This document shows, piece after piece, positions 17,497-25,328 of a stretch of 64,000 nucleotides of DNA (its first letter is position 1; every line of letters starts with the position of its first letter). The translations under genes and the position numbers were made by a program. The stretch comes from Acidimicrobiales bacterium (GTDB taxonomy: Bacteria; Actinomycetota; Acidimicrobiia; Acidimicrobiales; AC-14), in contig JAODBK010000067.1 of NCBI GenBank assembly GCA_025463925.1, forward strand, positions 1-64,000, written 5' to 3'. The notes under the pieces were generated by a model. That model had not been told where the DNA came from. It was given only the letters and a program-made list of their open reading frames with translations, and did not search any database.

Positions 17497-17757
17497 ATGC
17501 CGGACGACGAGATCCCGAAGCCCGAACCCAAGGAGATCGACAGCCAGAAGTGGCTGGAGTGGAAGGACCTGATGGATCGGGCCATTCTGCGGGCGCACCC
17601 GCTCGAGGAGTTCGGCCAGACCTATCGATGCGACAACTGCCTCTTCTATCTGGATCCGGACGACGAGCTGTCCTACTGCTGGCACCCGAACCTGCGGATC
17701 CTCGTCGGCCGCGACTGGTGGTGCCAGTGGTGGGAGCAGATCCCGGCGGACGGGTGA
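17497..17757 (+). CDS. Small four-cysteine protein, HiPIP-like or zinc-binding
   Basis: The 86-residue soluble protein has an acidic, Pro/Lys/Glu-rich first half and then four cysteines spaced C-X2-C-X12-C-X14-C, flanked by aromatic residues (CDNCLFYLD, YCWHP, WWCQWW). The spacing and the aromatic residues around the last cysteine resemble high-potential iron-sulfur proteins, but there is no signal peptide and a zinc-bound fold is equally possible. The start is set by a leaderless promoter box. No neighbour reveals a redox partner. I do not recognise a named family. Confidence 0.7.
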   Translation: MPDDEIPKPEPKEIDSQKWLEWKDLMDRAILRAHPLEEFGQTYRCDNCLFYLDPDDELSYCWHPNLRILVGRDWWCQWWEQIPADG

Positions 17758-17785
17758 CCACGAGCGCGGGTGAAAAGGAGACGGT

Positions 17786-18163
17786 ATGCCGCAGATCACG
17801 CACGTCGGCCGAGTGATGGTGCCGGTGTCGAACCAGGATGACGCGATCGCCTTCTACACGACGAGGCTCGGGTTCTCGCTGGTGGCTGACGTCCCGTTCG
17901 GGGAGAGCGATCGGTGGGTCGAGGTCGCGCCACCGGGTGGCGGCGCGTCACTCGCCCTGGTGCCGCCGCAGGGCGAGTACCAGCCAGGGCGGATGACCGG
18001 GGTGGCGCTGGAATCGCCCGACCCACGGGCCGACCACGCCGAACTGAAGGCCGCCGGCGTCGACGTCGACACGGAACTGATGGGCGGCGATGGCACGGTG
18101 CCACTGCTGTTCTTCTTCCGGGACAACAACGAGAACCAGCTCATGATCGTGGAGGCGCAGTAG
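17786..18163 (+). CDS. VOC-family (glyoxalase/bleomycin resistance fold) protein
   Basis: The 125-residue single-domain VOC protein begins with a beta-alpha-beta module (HVGRVMVPVSNQDDAIAFYTTRLGFSL) and ends FFFRDNNENQLMIVEAQ. Family members are metal-dependent lyases, dioxygenases or drug binders. A terminal Glu (VEAQ) and an early His are possible metal ligands, but the substrate is unknown. AAAAGGAGA lies just before the ATG at 17786. It stands alone after the four-cysteine gene. Confidence 0.85.
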   Translation: MPQITHVGRVMVPVSNQDDAIAFYTTRLGFSLVADVPFGESDRWVEVAPPGGGASLALVPPQGEYQPGRMTGVALESPDPRADHAELKAAGVDVDTELMGGDGTVPLLFFFRDNNENQLMIVEAQ

Positions 18164-18332
18164 GGAGTCCGCCGGGCGAATTGCGGCCCCCGATGTGGTG
18201 TCAGCACGACGGCCTCCCCACAGGCTGACCACCTTGGCCTTCGCCGGCATCCGGATCACACTCGGGATGCGCTGGGGTGGACCCCCGCTCCTCGGAGGAC
18301 GATCGTGCTGTGAGCCTGGGTCGAGCGCCACG
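18164..18332. other. Non-coding gap before the FtsX permease
   Basis: This 169-base stretch holds an imperfect inverted repeat (GGTGTCAGC near 18197 with GCTGACCACC near 18223) and a GGAGG at 18293-18297 that is out of phase with the downstream gene. A GTG at 18310 after that GGAGG opens an 8-codon frame whose TGA overlaps the TTG at 18333. Nothing else is recognisable. Confidence 0.4.
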
Positions 18333-20882
18333 TTGAACCGGCAAGGGCTTCGGTTCGTCCGGTACCGCGTGCGGGCGACGTTCGGCCGTCGGTGGGGCGG
18401 CTACCTCGCGCTCGTGCTGCTCATCGGCCTCGTCGGCGGCATCGCCATGGGCTCGATCGCCGCCGCTCGGCGCACGCAGTCGTCCTACCCCCGGTTCCTG
18501 GCCAGCACGAACCCGTCCGATCTGAACGTCTCCGCCTTTGGCGCCAACTCGAGCCCAACCACCGCCAGTCCCGAGTCCACGAGCTTGACGAACGCGATCG
18601 CACACCTGCCCCACGTGCGACGGGTCGAGAGCCTCGTCGTGCCCATCGTCAACCCGTTGGCGTCGAACGGCGCTCCCGACATCAGAATCGGCGCCCAGCT
18701 GGCGATCGGTGGCAGCGTCGACGGCCTGCTCTCGAACCAGGACCGGGTGACCGTCATCCATGGCCGCATGAGCGATCCGACGCGGATCGACGAGTTCGTC
18801 ATGACCCCGGCGGCGGCCCGGGTGCTCGGCGCCCATGTCGGTCAGGTCGTTCCGCTGGGCGCGTACACCAACGCGCAGCTCAATGCACCGGGCTTCGGCA
18901 CTCCGACCGTCACGCCGCACCTCCGCATCGACGCCACCCTCGTCGGGATCGTCGTGCTCGACAACCAGGTGGTCCAAGACGACATCGATCGTCTGCCGGG
19001 CTTCGTGCTGCTCACGCCGGCGGCCACCCGCCAGGTGATGGCCGACTCGACGGCCACCCTCTACGGGCTCCAGCTCGACCACGGCGGCCGAGACGTTGCC
19101 GCCGCGGAGCAGGCGTTCGTCGACGTCGTGCCGCCCGGCTCGACGTATGAGTTCCACGTGATCTCGCGTGTCGAGACGACGGTGGAGCGAGCCGTCAAGC
19201 CAGAGGCAATCGCGATCGGCGTCTTCGGAGCGATCGCCGCCTTGGCCGCCTTGTTCATCGCGGTCCAGGCCATCTCCCGCCAGCTTCGATCGGGAGCCGA
19301 GGATCTCCAGGTGCTGCGCGCGCTCGGCGCCGGTCCGGCAACAACGATCAGCGACGGGCTGATCGGAGTGCTCGCCGCGATCGTCCTCGGATCGCTGGTG
19401 GCCGGTGTGGTGGCCGTTGGGCTTTCGCCGCTCGCGCCGCTCGGTCCGGTCCGGGCGGTGTATCCGGCGTCGGGGATCGCCGCCGACTGGACGGTCCTCG
19501 GCGGCGGGCTTGCAGTGCTGATCGTCGTCCTCGGCGCGACGGCCGTCGTGCTCGCGTCTCTCGGCGCACCGCATCGCGTCGCCCGCCGGGCCCGACTCGT
19601 CGCGGCGCGCCGTTCGAGCGTCGTGCGCGTGGCTGCTTCGTCGGGGCTGTCGGCGCCCGGGGTGGTCGGCGTGCGCTTCGCGCTCGAGCCCGGCCGCGGC
19701 CGCACCGCGGTGCCGGTGCGATCGGCCCTGGTGGGCACGGCAATGGCAGTGGTGATGGTGGTGGCCACCCTCACCTTCGGCAGCAGTCTGCACACGCTGG
19801 TGTCGCGTCCCGCGCTGTACGGGTGGAACTGGGACTACCTCCTCAACCCGAGCAACGTCGTCCCGCCGCAAGCCCTGTCCGCCCTGGCCCACGACCCCGA
19901 TGTCGCGGCGTGGACCGGAGTCACCGAGTTCAACATCCCAATCGACGGCCAGAACGTGCCCGTACTCGTGGGAGACGCGCGGCCGGCGCTCTCGCCTCCG
20001 ATCTTGTCGGGACATGCCCTCGCCGGCAACGACCAGATCGTCGTGGGCGCGGCCACACTGGGGCAACTGCACAAGCACGTCGGGGACACCGTGGTCGTGA
20101 CGTACGGAACGCCCGTCGACGCCCCCATCTATCTCCCTCCGACGCGCCTGACGATCGTCGGCACCGCCACCATGCCGGCAGCCGGGTTCACCAGTTTCGT
20201 GGCCGACCATCCCTCGATGGGTACCGGCGCACTGCTCCCGGTCGGCATCCTGCCGGCCGCCTTTCAACAAGCCACCGTCAATCCAGATCCCGCCCTCAAC
20301 GGCCCGAATCTGGTCTTCGTCCGCCTGCGGCCCGGTGTGAGCTCGTCCGCCGGCCGCGCCGACCTGCAACGGATCGCCGATGCGGCGAACAAGGCCTTCG
20401 CGGCCGACCCCAACGGCAGCGGCAGCACCGTTTCGGTCCTGGGCGTCCAGCACCCGGCAGAGATCGTGAACTACCGGTCCGTGGGCACGACGCCGGTCCT
20501 CCTCGCGTCCGGGCTCGCCGCCGGCGCCATCGTCGCCCTCGGCCTCACTCTCGGCGCGTCCGTGCGGAGACGCAGACCCGACCTCGCGTTGTTGAAGACG
20601 CTCGGCTTCACGAGGCGGCAGCTCGCGTCCGCGGTTGCCTGGCAGGCGTCGGTCGCGGCCGTCATCGGCGTTGTGGTCGGGGTCCCGCTCGGCATTGCCA
20701 TCGGGCGCCAGCTCTGGATTCTCTTCGCCCGCAACATCGACGCCGTGCCCCAACCGACCGTGCCGGTGTCGTCGGTGTTCCTCGTCATGTTCGGCGCGCT
20801 GGTGCTCGCGAACCTCGTGGCTGCCTTCCCAGGTCGCAGCGCAGCTCGCACGCCGGCCGCCCAAGTTCTGCGAACCGGATGA
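18333..20882 (+). CDS. FtsX-family (MacB-like) ABC transporter permease without ATPase partner
   Basis: The product has about 849 residues from the TTG at 18333. It contains an N-terminal membrane span (YLALVLLIGLVGGIAMGS), a large extracytoplasmic region, a first FtsX block with three spans (around AIAALAALFIAVQAISRQL), a second span and soluble part, and a C-terminal FtsX block (VALLKTLG-type motif seen as LALLKTLGFTRRQL). The layout is that of MacB/LolC-type lipoprotein or peptide exporters, but no adjacent ATPase gene exists. The start is uncertain: an in-frame ATG at 18195 would add 46 residues that do not look like protein. The TTG overlaps a short upstream reading frame. Confidence 0.8.
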   Translation: MNRQGLRFVRYRVRATFGRRWGGYLALVLLIGLVGGIAMGSIAAARRTQSSYPRFLASTNPSDLNVSAFGANSSPTTASPESTSLTNAIAHLPHVRRVESLVVPIVNPLASNGAPDIRIGAQLAIGGSVDGLLSNQDRVTVIHGRMSDPTRIDEFVMTPAAARVLGAHVGQVVPLGAYTNAQLNAPGFGTPTVTPHLRIDATLVGIVVLDNQVVQDDIDRLPGFVLLTPAATRQVMADSTATLYGLQLDHGGRDVAAAEQAFVDVVPPGSTYEFHVISRVETTVERAVKPEAIAIGVFGAIAALAALFIAVQAISRQLRSGAEDLQVLRALGAGPATTISDGLIGVLAAIVLGSLVAGVVAVGLSPLAPLGPVRAVYPASGIAADWTVLGGGLAVLIVVLGATAVVLASLGAPHRVARRARLVAARRSSVVRVAASSGLSAPGVVGVRFALEPGRGRTAVPVRSALVGTAMAVVMVVATLTFGSSLHTLVSRPALYGWNWDYLLNPSNVVPPQALSALAHDPDVAAWTGVTEFNIPIDGQNVPVLVGDARPALSPPILSGHALAGNDQIVVGAATLGQLHKHVGDTVVVTYGTPVDAPIYLPPTRLTIVGTATMPAAGFTSFVADHPSMGTGALLPVGILPAAFQQATVNPDPALNGPNLVFVRLRPGVSSSAGRADLQRIADAANKAFAADPNGSGSTVSVLGVQHPAEIVNYRSVGTTPVLLASGLAAGAIVALGLTLGASVRRRRPDLALLKTLGFTRRQLASAVAWQASVAAVIGVVVGVPLGIAIGRQLWILFARNIDAVPQPTVPVSSVFLVMFGALVLANLVAAFPGRSAARTPAAQVLRTG

Positions 20883-20915
20883 TTCACCGGTGGGCGGCGT
20901 CGGACACTCGGCGGT

Positions 20916-22124
20916 TCAGCGGGTGATGCCGGTGTGCCCGAGGGAGTAGCGACCGGGCTGGGGCCAGACGCACAGCCCGTGGGGTCCCGGTCCGACCTTG
21001 ATGCGGGCGATCAGCACGCCGGTCGCGGTGTCGATGGCGTACACCTCGCGGTTGCGCCGACCCGACAACCACAGCACCTTGCCATCGGGCGAGACCCCGC
21101 CCATGTCGGGGGTGCTCGGGGCCGGGATGACCCAGTTGGCGACGACCGCGCGGGTCGCGAAGTCCACGACCGACACCGAGCCGTGGCCCTTCGGGCCGCC
21201 TCGGTTGGAGACGTAGAGCAGCCGGGCGTCGCGACTCGGGTACAGCCCGTGGGTTTCCGGCCCGGTCGGAAGGAACCCGATCTGCGTGAAGCCGTCCCCG
21301 TCGACTTCGTGCAGGCCACCTTGGACCATGTCCGCCACGTAGAAGACCTTGCCCGCCGGGTCGACCTTCACGTCTTGGGGCATCCCGCCGATCAGCAGGT
21401 AGGACACCGCGTAGCTCGCCAGGTCGACCTTGACGAGCTGGCCCGAGAACTCGCAACTGGCGATCAGGTAGCTGCCGTCGGCGGCGAAGTCCATGTGGTC
21501 GACACCGCTGCACGCGACGGCCACCCGGCGCTGCAAGGCGAAGGTGTGCGGGTCGCGGAAGTCGAGGTGGCGATGGGCCTCGGCGACCACGATGGCCGAG
21601 TGACCGTCGGGGGTGAAGTACATGTTGTAGGGGTCATCCACCGGGATCGTCGGGCCGGCTGGGCGGCCCGACTTCGGATCGATCGGGGTCAGGCTGTTCG
21701 ACAGGTCGTTGGTCGCATACAGCGTCTGGAGGTCCCACGCCGGCACGACGTGCTGGGGGTTCCTGCCGACCGCGAAGTGGTCGACGACCTTGTCCCTCGC
21801 CGGGTCGATGACGTCGACGCTCGAGTCGTCACTGTTGGGGACGTAGATCAGGTAGCGCGCGGCACCGACGGCGGGGCTGAGCATCCCGGCTCCGGCGGCG
21901 GCGTAGATGTTGGTGTGCAGTGGCGCGCCCACCGCGGGCTTCTGGGGCAGCAGCGTCGCGCCCGACGAAGGACCGCCCGACGTCGTCGGTTTGGGCGACG
22001 GCGACCCCGACCCGGCTTCGATCGCCACCACCGCGGCGGCGATGATGATGGCGGCCATCACGACGAGGGCCGACCGGCGTCGGCGTTCGTCTCGGCTGGT
22101 CACTCTGGTCGCGCGCGCTGTCAT
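20916..22124 (-). CDS. Membrane-anchored YncE/YVTN-type beta-propeller
   Basis: The 402-residue protein has a short cytoplasmic head, one hydrophobic span (about residues 19-37), a Ser/Pro/Gly linker and a beta-propeller made of roughly 40-residue blades (for example LIYVPNSDDSSVDVIDPARDKVV, then LYATNDLSNSLTPIDP and VSVVDFATRAVV). Such propellers are extracellular scaffolds or binding proteins; no catalytic site is visible. It converges on the FtsX permease and lies downstream of the MarR/dehydrogenase pair on the same strand, separated by 93 bases, so a separate transcript is possible. Confidence 0.8.
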   Translation of the reverse strand: MTARATRVTSRDERRRRSALVVMAAIIIAAAVVAIEAGSGSPSPKPTTSGGPSSGATLLPQKPAVGAPLHTNIYAAAGAGMLSPAVGAARYLIYVPNSDDSSVDVIDPARDKVVDHFAVGRNPQHVVPAWDLQTLYATNDLSNSLTPIDPKSGRPAGPTIPVDDPYNMYFTPDGHSAIVVAEAHRHLDFRDPHTFALQRRVAVACSGVDHMDFAADGSYLIASCEFSGQLVKVDLASYAVSYLLIGGMPQDVKVDPAGKVFYVADMVQGGLHEVDGDGFTQIGFLPTGPETHGLYPSRDARLLYVSNRGGPKGHGSVSVVDFATRAVVANWVIPAPSTPDMGGVSPDGKVLWLSGRRNREVYAIDTATGVLIARIKVGPGPHGLCVWPQPGRYSLGHTGITR

Positions 22125-22217
22125 TCGGTCGGGGCCATCTCGGTCGCCTTAGCATGGCCCGTCTCGATCGCCGGATGACATCGCCCACTGAGCCTCGATT
22201 CCTGTGGGGTCGCTCCT

Positions 22218-23267
22218 TCACGCGGCGAAGGTGATGACCGTCTTCACGTCCTCGGGCCGGCGCTCGAGTGCGTCGGCGAACGATTCGAGCGGGACGCGCC
22301 GCGAGATGAGTCGGCCGAGCCACCGGGGATCCGCGTCGCTCAAGGCATCGGCGCCGGCTTCGTAGTGGCGGCGGTTGGCGTTGACGGACCCGAACACGAC
22401 GGCATTCCCGAGCACCATCTCCCGGTTGACCGCGCCGGCGTCGAACGGCACGGTTCGACCGCCTGACGAGACGCCGGTGAGACAGACGACGGCATCGGGA
22501 GCCGTGTTGGCGAGGACGTCGACGACGACCTGAGGCACGCCGGTGCACTCGAGCACGATGTCGGCCCTCCCGGCGAGCGCGGCAACGGGTTCGTGGTGGT
22601 ACGTGGCGCCGAGGTCGGCGACGAGTTGCGGCTTGGGGCCGTCGACGACGCGGTCGACCACATGGACCTCGTGGCCCTTCTGCATCCCGAGCAGGGCGGC
22701 CAGCAGCCCGATGGGCCCGGCGCCGCAGATCAGCACGGTGTGCGGCGACCAGGCCGCCGATCGGGCGCCGATGCGCTCGGTGTGATCCCAGGCCTTGGCG
22801 ACCACGCTCGTCGGCTCCAGCAGCACGCCGAGATCTCCCAGCGCGGGGTCGACCTTCACGGCGAAGCCGGGCTCGATGCGGTAACGCTCGGAGGCGTACC
22901 CGTGGCGCTCCTTGATCCCACGTTCGGTGTAGGCACCGTTGCGGCACATGTCCCACTCGCCGATGGCGCAGTTCGGGCAGGGAGCCGGATCGGGTCGCCG
23001 GACGATGCCGACCACCAGGTCGCCGACCGCCAGCCCGGTTCCGCCGGGCGCCGCGATCACCCGCCCGAGCGACTCGTGGCCGATGATCAGCCGATCGCTT
23101 CCGGGCGGCGCCGCGCCGTACCGGCCTTGGCAGATCTCGAGGTCGGTGCCACACACACCGATCGCGAGGGTCTCGACCAGCACCGGGCCGTCGACCGAGG
23201 CCGGCTCCTCGACATCGGTCACCGCGGCCGAACCGGCGACGCCGGGGACGACGGTCACCGCTCGCAC
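22218..23267 (-). CDS. Zinc-dependent dehydrogenase, glucose 1-dehydrogenase-like
   Basis: The 349-residue medium-chain dehydrogenase has the catalytic zinc ligands Cys39 (GVCGTD) and His64-Glu65 (GHE), the structural-zinc loop with Cys97, Cys100 and Cys108, and a Rossmann loop CGAGPIGLLAAL. The CGTDLEICQGRYG and GSDRLIIGHESLG segments resemble archaeal-type glucose 1-dehydrogenases, which oxidise glucose to gluconolactone with NAD(P). Other sugars or polyols are possible. The GTG start lies 5 bases after the MarR gene stop, so the pair is an operon and the regulator may sense the substrate. Confidence 0.85.
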   Translation of the reverse strand: MRAVTVVPGVAGSAAVTDVEEPASVDGPVLVETLAIGVCGTDLEICQGRYGAAPPGSDRLIIGHESLGRVIAAPGGTGLAVGDLVVGIVRRPDPAPCPNCAIGEWDMCRNGAYTERGIKERHGYASERYRIEPGFAVKVDPALGDLGVLLEPTSVVAKAWDHTERIGARSAAWSPHTVLICGAGPIGLLAALLGMQKGHEVHVVDRVVDGPKPQLVADLGATYHHEPVAALAGRADIVLECTGVPQVVVDVLANTAPDAVVCLTGVSSGGRTVPFDAGAVNREMVLGNAVVFGSVNANRRHYEAGADALSDADPRWLGRLISRRVPLESFADALERRPEDVKTVITFAA

Positions 23268-23272
23268 GGTCT

Positions 23273-23782
23273 TCAGTCTGCCCGGCGGGACGAGCGATCG
23301 GGCACCGGGTGCGGTCGCTGTTCCGACAAACGACGCCAGAGGCGGCGCAGTGTCCGGCGGTCGGTGGGCGACGTCGCCGCGAGGAGCGTCCGTCGAAGCA
23401 CGTCGTTGTGGGTGTGCCGGGCGGCGAGCAGCGCGCGGTCACCTTCCTTGGTGAGGACGGTGAACCACTTGCGCCGGTCACCGGGGTCGACCTCGCGCCG
23501 AACCAGGCCGTCGCGCTCGAGGCGAGTCACCAGATGCGTCGTGCCGGCCGGGCTGAGCAGCGCTCGACCGGCGAGGTCTGACATGCCGAGCCGCTGATCC
23601 GGCGCGTTGAACAGGGTGATCAGCACGTCGAACTCGGTGACGGCCAAGCCGTGGGCCCGCCGCAGCTCGGTGTCGAGGCTCGCCAGGACCGAGCGGTGCA
23701 GCAGCATCAACGCGCCCCATGACTCCGACTCCTCGGAATCGAGGAACTCGTGTTGGGGTCTTGACTTCGCCACGGTTGCCAC
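23273..23782 (-). CDS. MarR-family transcriptional regulator
   Basis: The 169-residue winged-helix protein shows the MarR core: an N-terminal dimerisation helix, then VTEFDVLITLFNAPDQRLGMSDLAGRALLSPAGTTHLVTRLERDGLVRREVDPGDRRKW with the wing DPGDRR. The start is a GTG at 23782; a second in-frame GTG three codons later is an alternative. It is divergent from a small barrel protein across a short AT-rich region holding an inverted repeat, the usual place for a MarR operator, and it precedes the dehydrogenase it may control. Confidence 0.9.
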   Translation of the reverse strand: MATVAKSRPQHEFLDSEESESWGALMLLHRSVLASLDTELRRAHGLAVTEFDVLITLFNAPDQRLGMSDLAGRALLSPAGTTHLVTRLERDGLVRREVDPGDRRKWFTVLTKEGDRALLAARHTHNDVLRRTLLAATSPTDRRTLRRLWRRLSEQRPHPVPDRSSRRAD

Positions 23783-23830
23783 TATATTTCGTTTCGTAGG
23801 AAAATATCAATCGAGCGGAAGAAGATCACG
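23783..23830. promoter_or_regulatory. AT-rich divergent promoter with MarR-type operator candidate
   Basis: This 48-base region is strikingly AT-rich for the window. ATATTT (about 23785-23790) and AAATAT (about 23803-23808) form outer inverted arms around a TTTCGTAGGAAA core, the style of MarR operators. It lies between the divergent MarR and barrel-protein starts, so one repressor could control both. GGAAGAAGA just before 23831 is the ribosome binding site of the forward gene. Confidence 0.5.
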
Positions 23831-24115
23831 ATGGCGTTTGCGATCGTCCACCACTTTCCCGGCGGCACCAAGGAGAACTACGAAGCGTCGGTCGCCGCGG
23901 TGCACCCGCCGAACGGCCTGCCCGACGGCCAGCTCTTCCACGCGGCCGGGGCGTCGCCCGGCGGGTGGACCATCATTGCCGTGCACGAGTCGAAGCAGAG
24001 CTGGGAGCAGTTCCGCGACGGCATCCTCATGCCGCGCATGCAAGCGGGGATCGATGGTGGGTTCCCGAGCCCGCCTCAGGAAACCGAGATCGACGTCTCC
24101 ACGCTGTTGCCGTAG
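23831..24115 (+). CDS. Small dimeric alpha/beta-barrel protein (ABM-like)
   Basis: The 94-residue protein has the beta-alpha-beta pattern of antibiotic-biosynthesis-monooxygenase-like ferredoxin folds: AFAIVHHFPGGTKENYEASV, WTIIAVHESKQSWEQFRD, MPRMQAGIDGGFPSPPQETEI. It resembles the protein encoded convergently at 24266-24553 in length, in the opening F-x-GGT-x-E-x-Y motif and in the W/F-E-x-F segment, so the two are probably paralogues. No catalytic residue can be assigned. It faces the MarR gene across a shared operator region. Confidence 0.7.
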   Translation: MAFAIVHHFPGGTKENYEASVAAVHPPNGLPDGQLFHAAGASPGGWTIIAVHESKQSWEQFRDGILMPRMQAGIDGGFPSPPQETEIDVSTLLP

Positions 24116-24130
24116 CCCGCAACGACGACG

Positions 24131-24244
24131 TCAGCCGCCTTCCAGGGGCACCATCCACGTTCGGACGGCCTCCGCGTCGAGCAAGGCCCGATACCCGTCC
24201 GGGCGGCGAGCCCGGATGTGTCGGGACACGCGCGTCGTGCCCAA
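24131..24244 (-). pseudogene. Truncated AHSA1/SRPBCC-domain gene remnant
   Basis: A 37-codon frame begins at a TTG (24244) 21 bases after the stop of the neighbouring barrel gene and ends at TGA 24131. It reads TRVSRHIRARRPDGYRALLD and then AEAVRTWMVP, the typical opening strand and first helix of AHSA1-type START-fold proteins, which normally run about 140-160 residues. The reading then stops after LEGG. I see no continuation in other frames, because the convergent barrel gene follows at once. It looks like a decayed 3' truncation. Confidence 0.6.
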
Positions 24245-24265
24245 CGACTTCGACCTCAGCAGCCC

Positions 24266-24553
24266 TTACCCGCCCGGCGTGAAGTAGTTGTGGACGTCGA
24301 AGAACTGCATCGTCGGCGGGGAGATGCCCACTTCCTGCGAGAAGGGCCCGATCTGGTCCTGTGCGAACTTCTCGAACTGCTCCTTCGTCTCCCAGACGTC
24401 GACGACGCGCAGGCCGGCGTCGGTCGTGGTGGCGAAGTGCGAGATCGCCCCAGCCGGTCCGGGGCCCTTCGGTGTGAGCCCCATCTTTCCGCAGATCTCG
24501 TCGTACTGCTCGAGCGTGCCGCCGGCAAAGTCCATTTGCACCGCAACCGTCAT
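24266..24553 (-). CDS. Small dimeric alpha/beta-barrel protein (ABM-like), paralogue
   Basis: The 95-residue protein begins MTVAVQMDFAGGTLEQYDEI and contains GLRVVDVWETKEQFEKFAQD, the compact ferredoxin-like fold seen in ABM-type monooxygenases and sensors. It is similar in layout to the protein at 23831. GGGGAGG lies 9 bases before the ATG. It is followed by a truncated START-fold gene and preceded by the F420 genes on the same strand, about 80 bases away. No function can be assigned. Confidence 0.7.
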   Translation of the reverse strand: MTVAVQMDFAGGTLEQYDEICGKMGLTPKGPGPAGAISHFATTTDAGLRVVDVWETKEQFEKFAQDQIGPFSQEVGISPPTMQFFDVHNYFTPGG

Positions 24554-24632
24554 GGTCAGTCGCCTCCCCGATCGAGCGGCGAATGGCCGCCACCGCCAGC
24601 ACTCTCGCGCAGTTCGACGGTTGCCGCGTCGA

Positions 24633-25328
24633 TCACCGGAAGAGGTCTTCGGCCGGGGGCCGCACGACCTCGTCGCGGATGGACGACTCGCGCAGCCACG
24701 CGGGGTCGACGCCGCGGACGACGGCGACGGGCACGCCTCCGGCCTTGCCCATCACCAGCTCGGCCGCCGACGCGATCTCGTCGGCCACTGCGATCTCCGT
24801 GACCTGCAGCTCGCGGCCTTGCCCGTCGGTGGTGCCGCGCAGGTCGACGATGGCGGCGACGCCGGCGCAACCGATGGCCACGTCGGTCAGACCCTTCCGC
24901 CACGCCCGGCCGAACGTGTCCGACACGATGACACCGACCTCCGCGCCGAGCCGGGCTCGCAGCCCGTCGCGGATGCGGCGGGCCGAGCGGTCGGCGTCCA
25001 ACGGCAGCAGTGCCGCCTTGCCGCGCTCGACGTTCGACAGGTCGACCCCGGCGTTGGCGCACACGAACCCGTGCCGGGTCTCGCTGATGATCAGGTCGCC
25101 GCGCCGGCGCAGCACGCGCCTCGACTCCGACTCGACGAGCACTTGACGCGCCGCCAGGTCGTCGGGGTCGAGGTCGACCAGCCGGCCCTCGGCCTTCGAC
25201 ACGATCTTCTGCGTGACGACGACGACGTCGCCATCGACCAACGTGACCGGCGACGCGGCGACGAGATCGGCGATGACGTCGCCGGGCGCGACCTCGCCGA
25301 TGCCGGTCACCGGGATCAGCGAGATCAC
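24633..25328 (-). CDS. cofE: Coenzyme F420-0:L-glutamate ligase, stand-alone CofE
   Basis: It adds glutamates to F420-0 in a GTP-dependent reaction. The 231-residue protein shows the CofE pattern: IPVTGIGEVAPGD, VVTQKIVSKAEG, ESESRRVLRRRGDLIISETRHGFVCANAGVD (metal and substrate region) and IVSDTFGRAWRKGLTDVAIG. The GTG at 25328 overlaps the cofD TGA (GTGA). Mycobacterial FbiB carries an extra C-terminal flavin domain; here the protein ends after the CofE domain, as in archaea. Confidence 0.92.
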   Translation of the reverse strand: MISLIPVTGIGEVAPGDVIADLVAASPVTLVDGDVVVVTQKIVSKAEGRLVDLDPDDLAARQVLVESESRRVLRRRGDLIISETRHGFVCANAGVDLSNVERGKAALLPLDADRSARRIRDGLRARLGAEVGVIVSDTFGRAWRKGLTDVAIGCAGVAAIVDLRGTTDGQGRELQVTEIAVADEIASAAELVMGKAGGVPVAVVRGVDPAWLRESSIRDEVVRPPAEDLFR

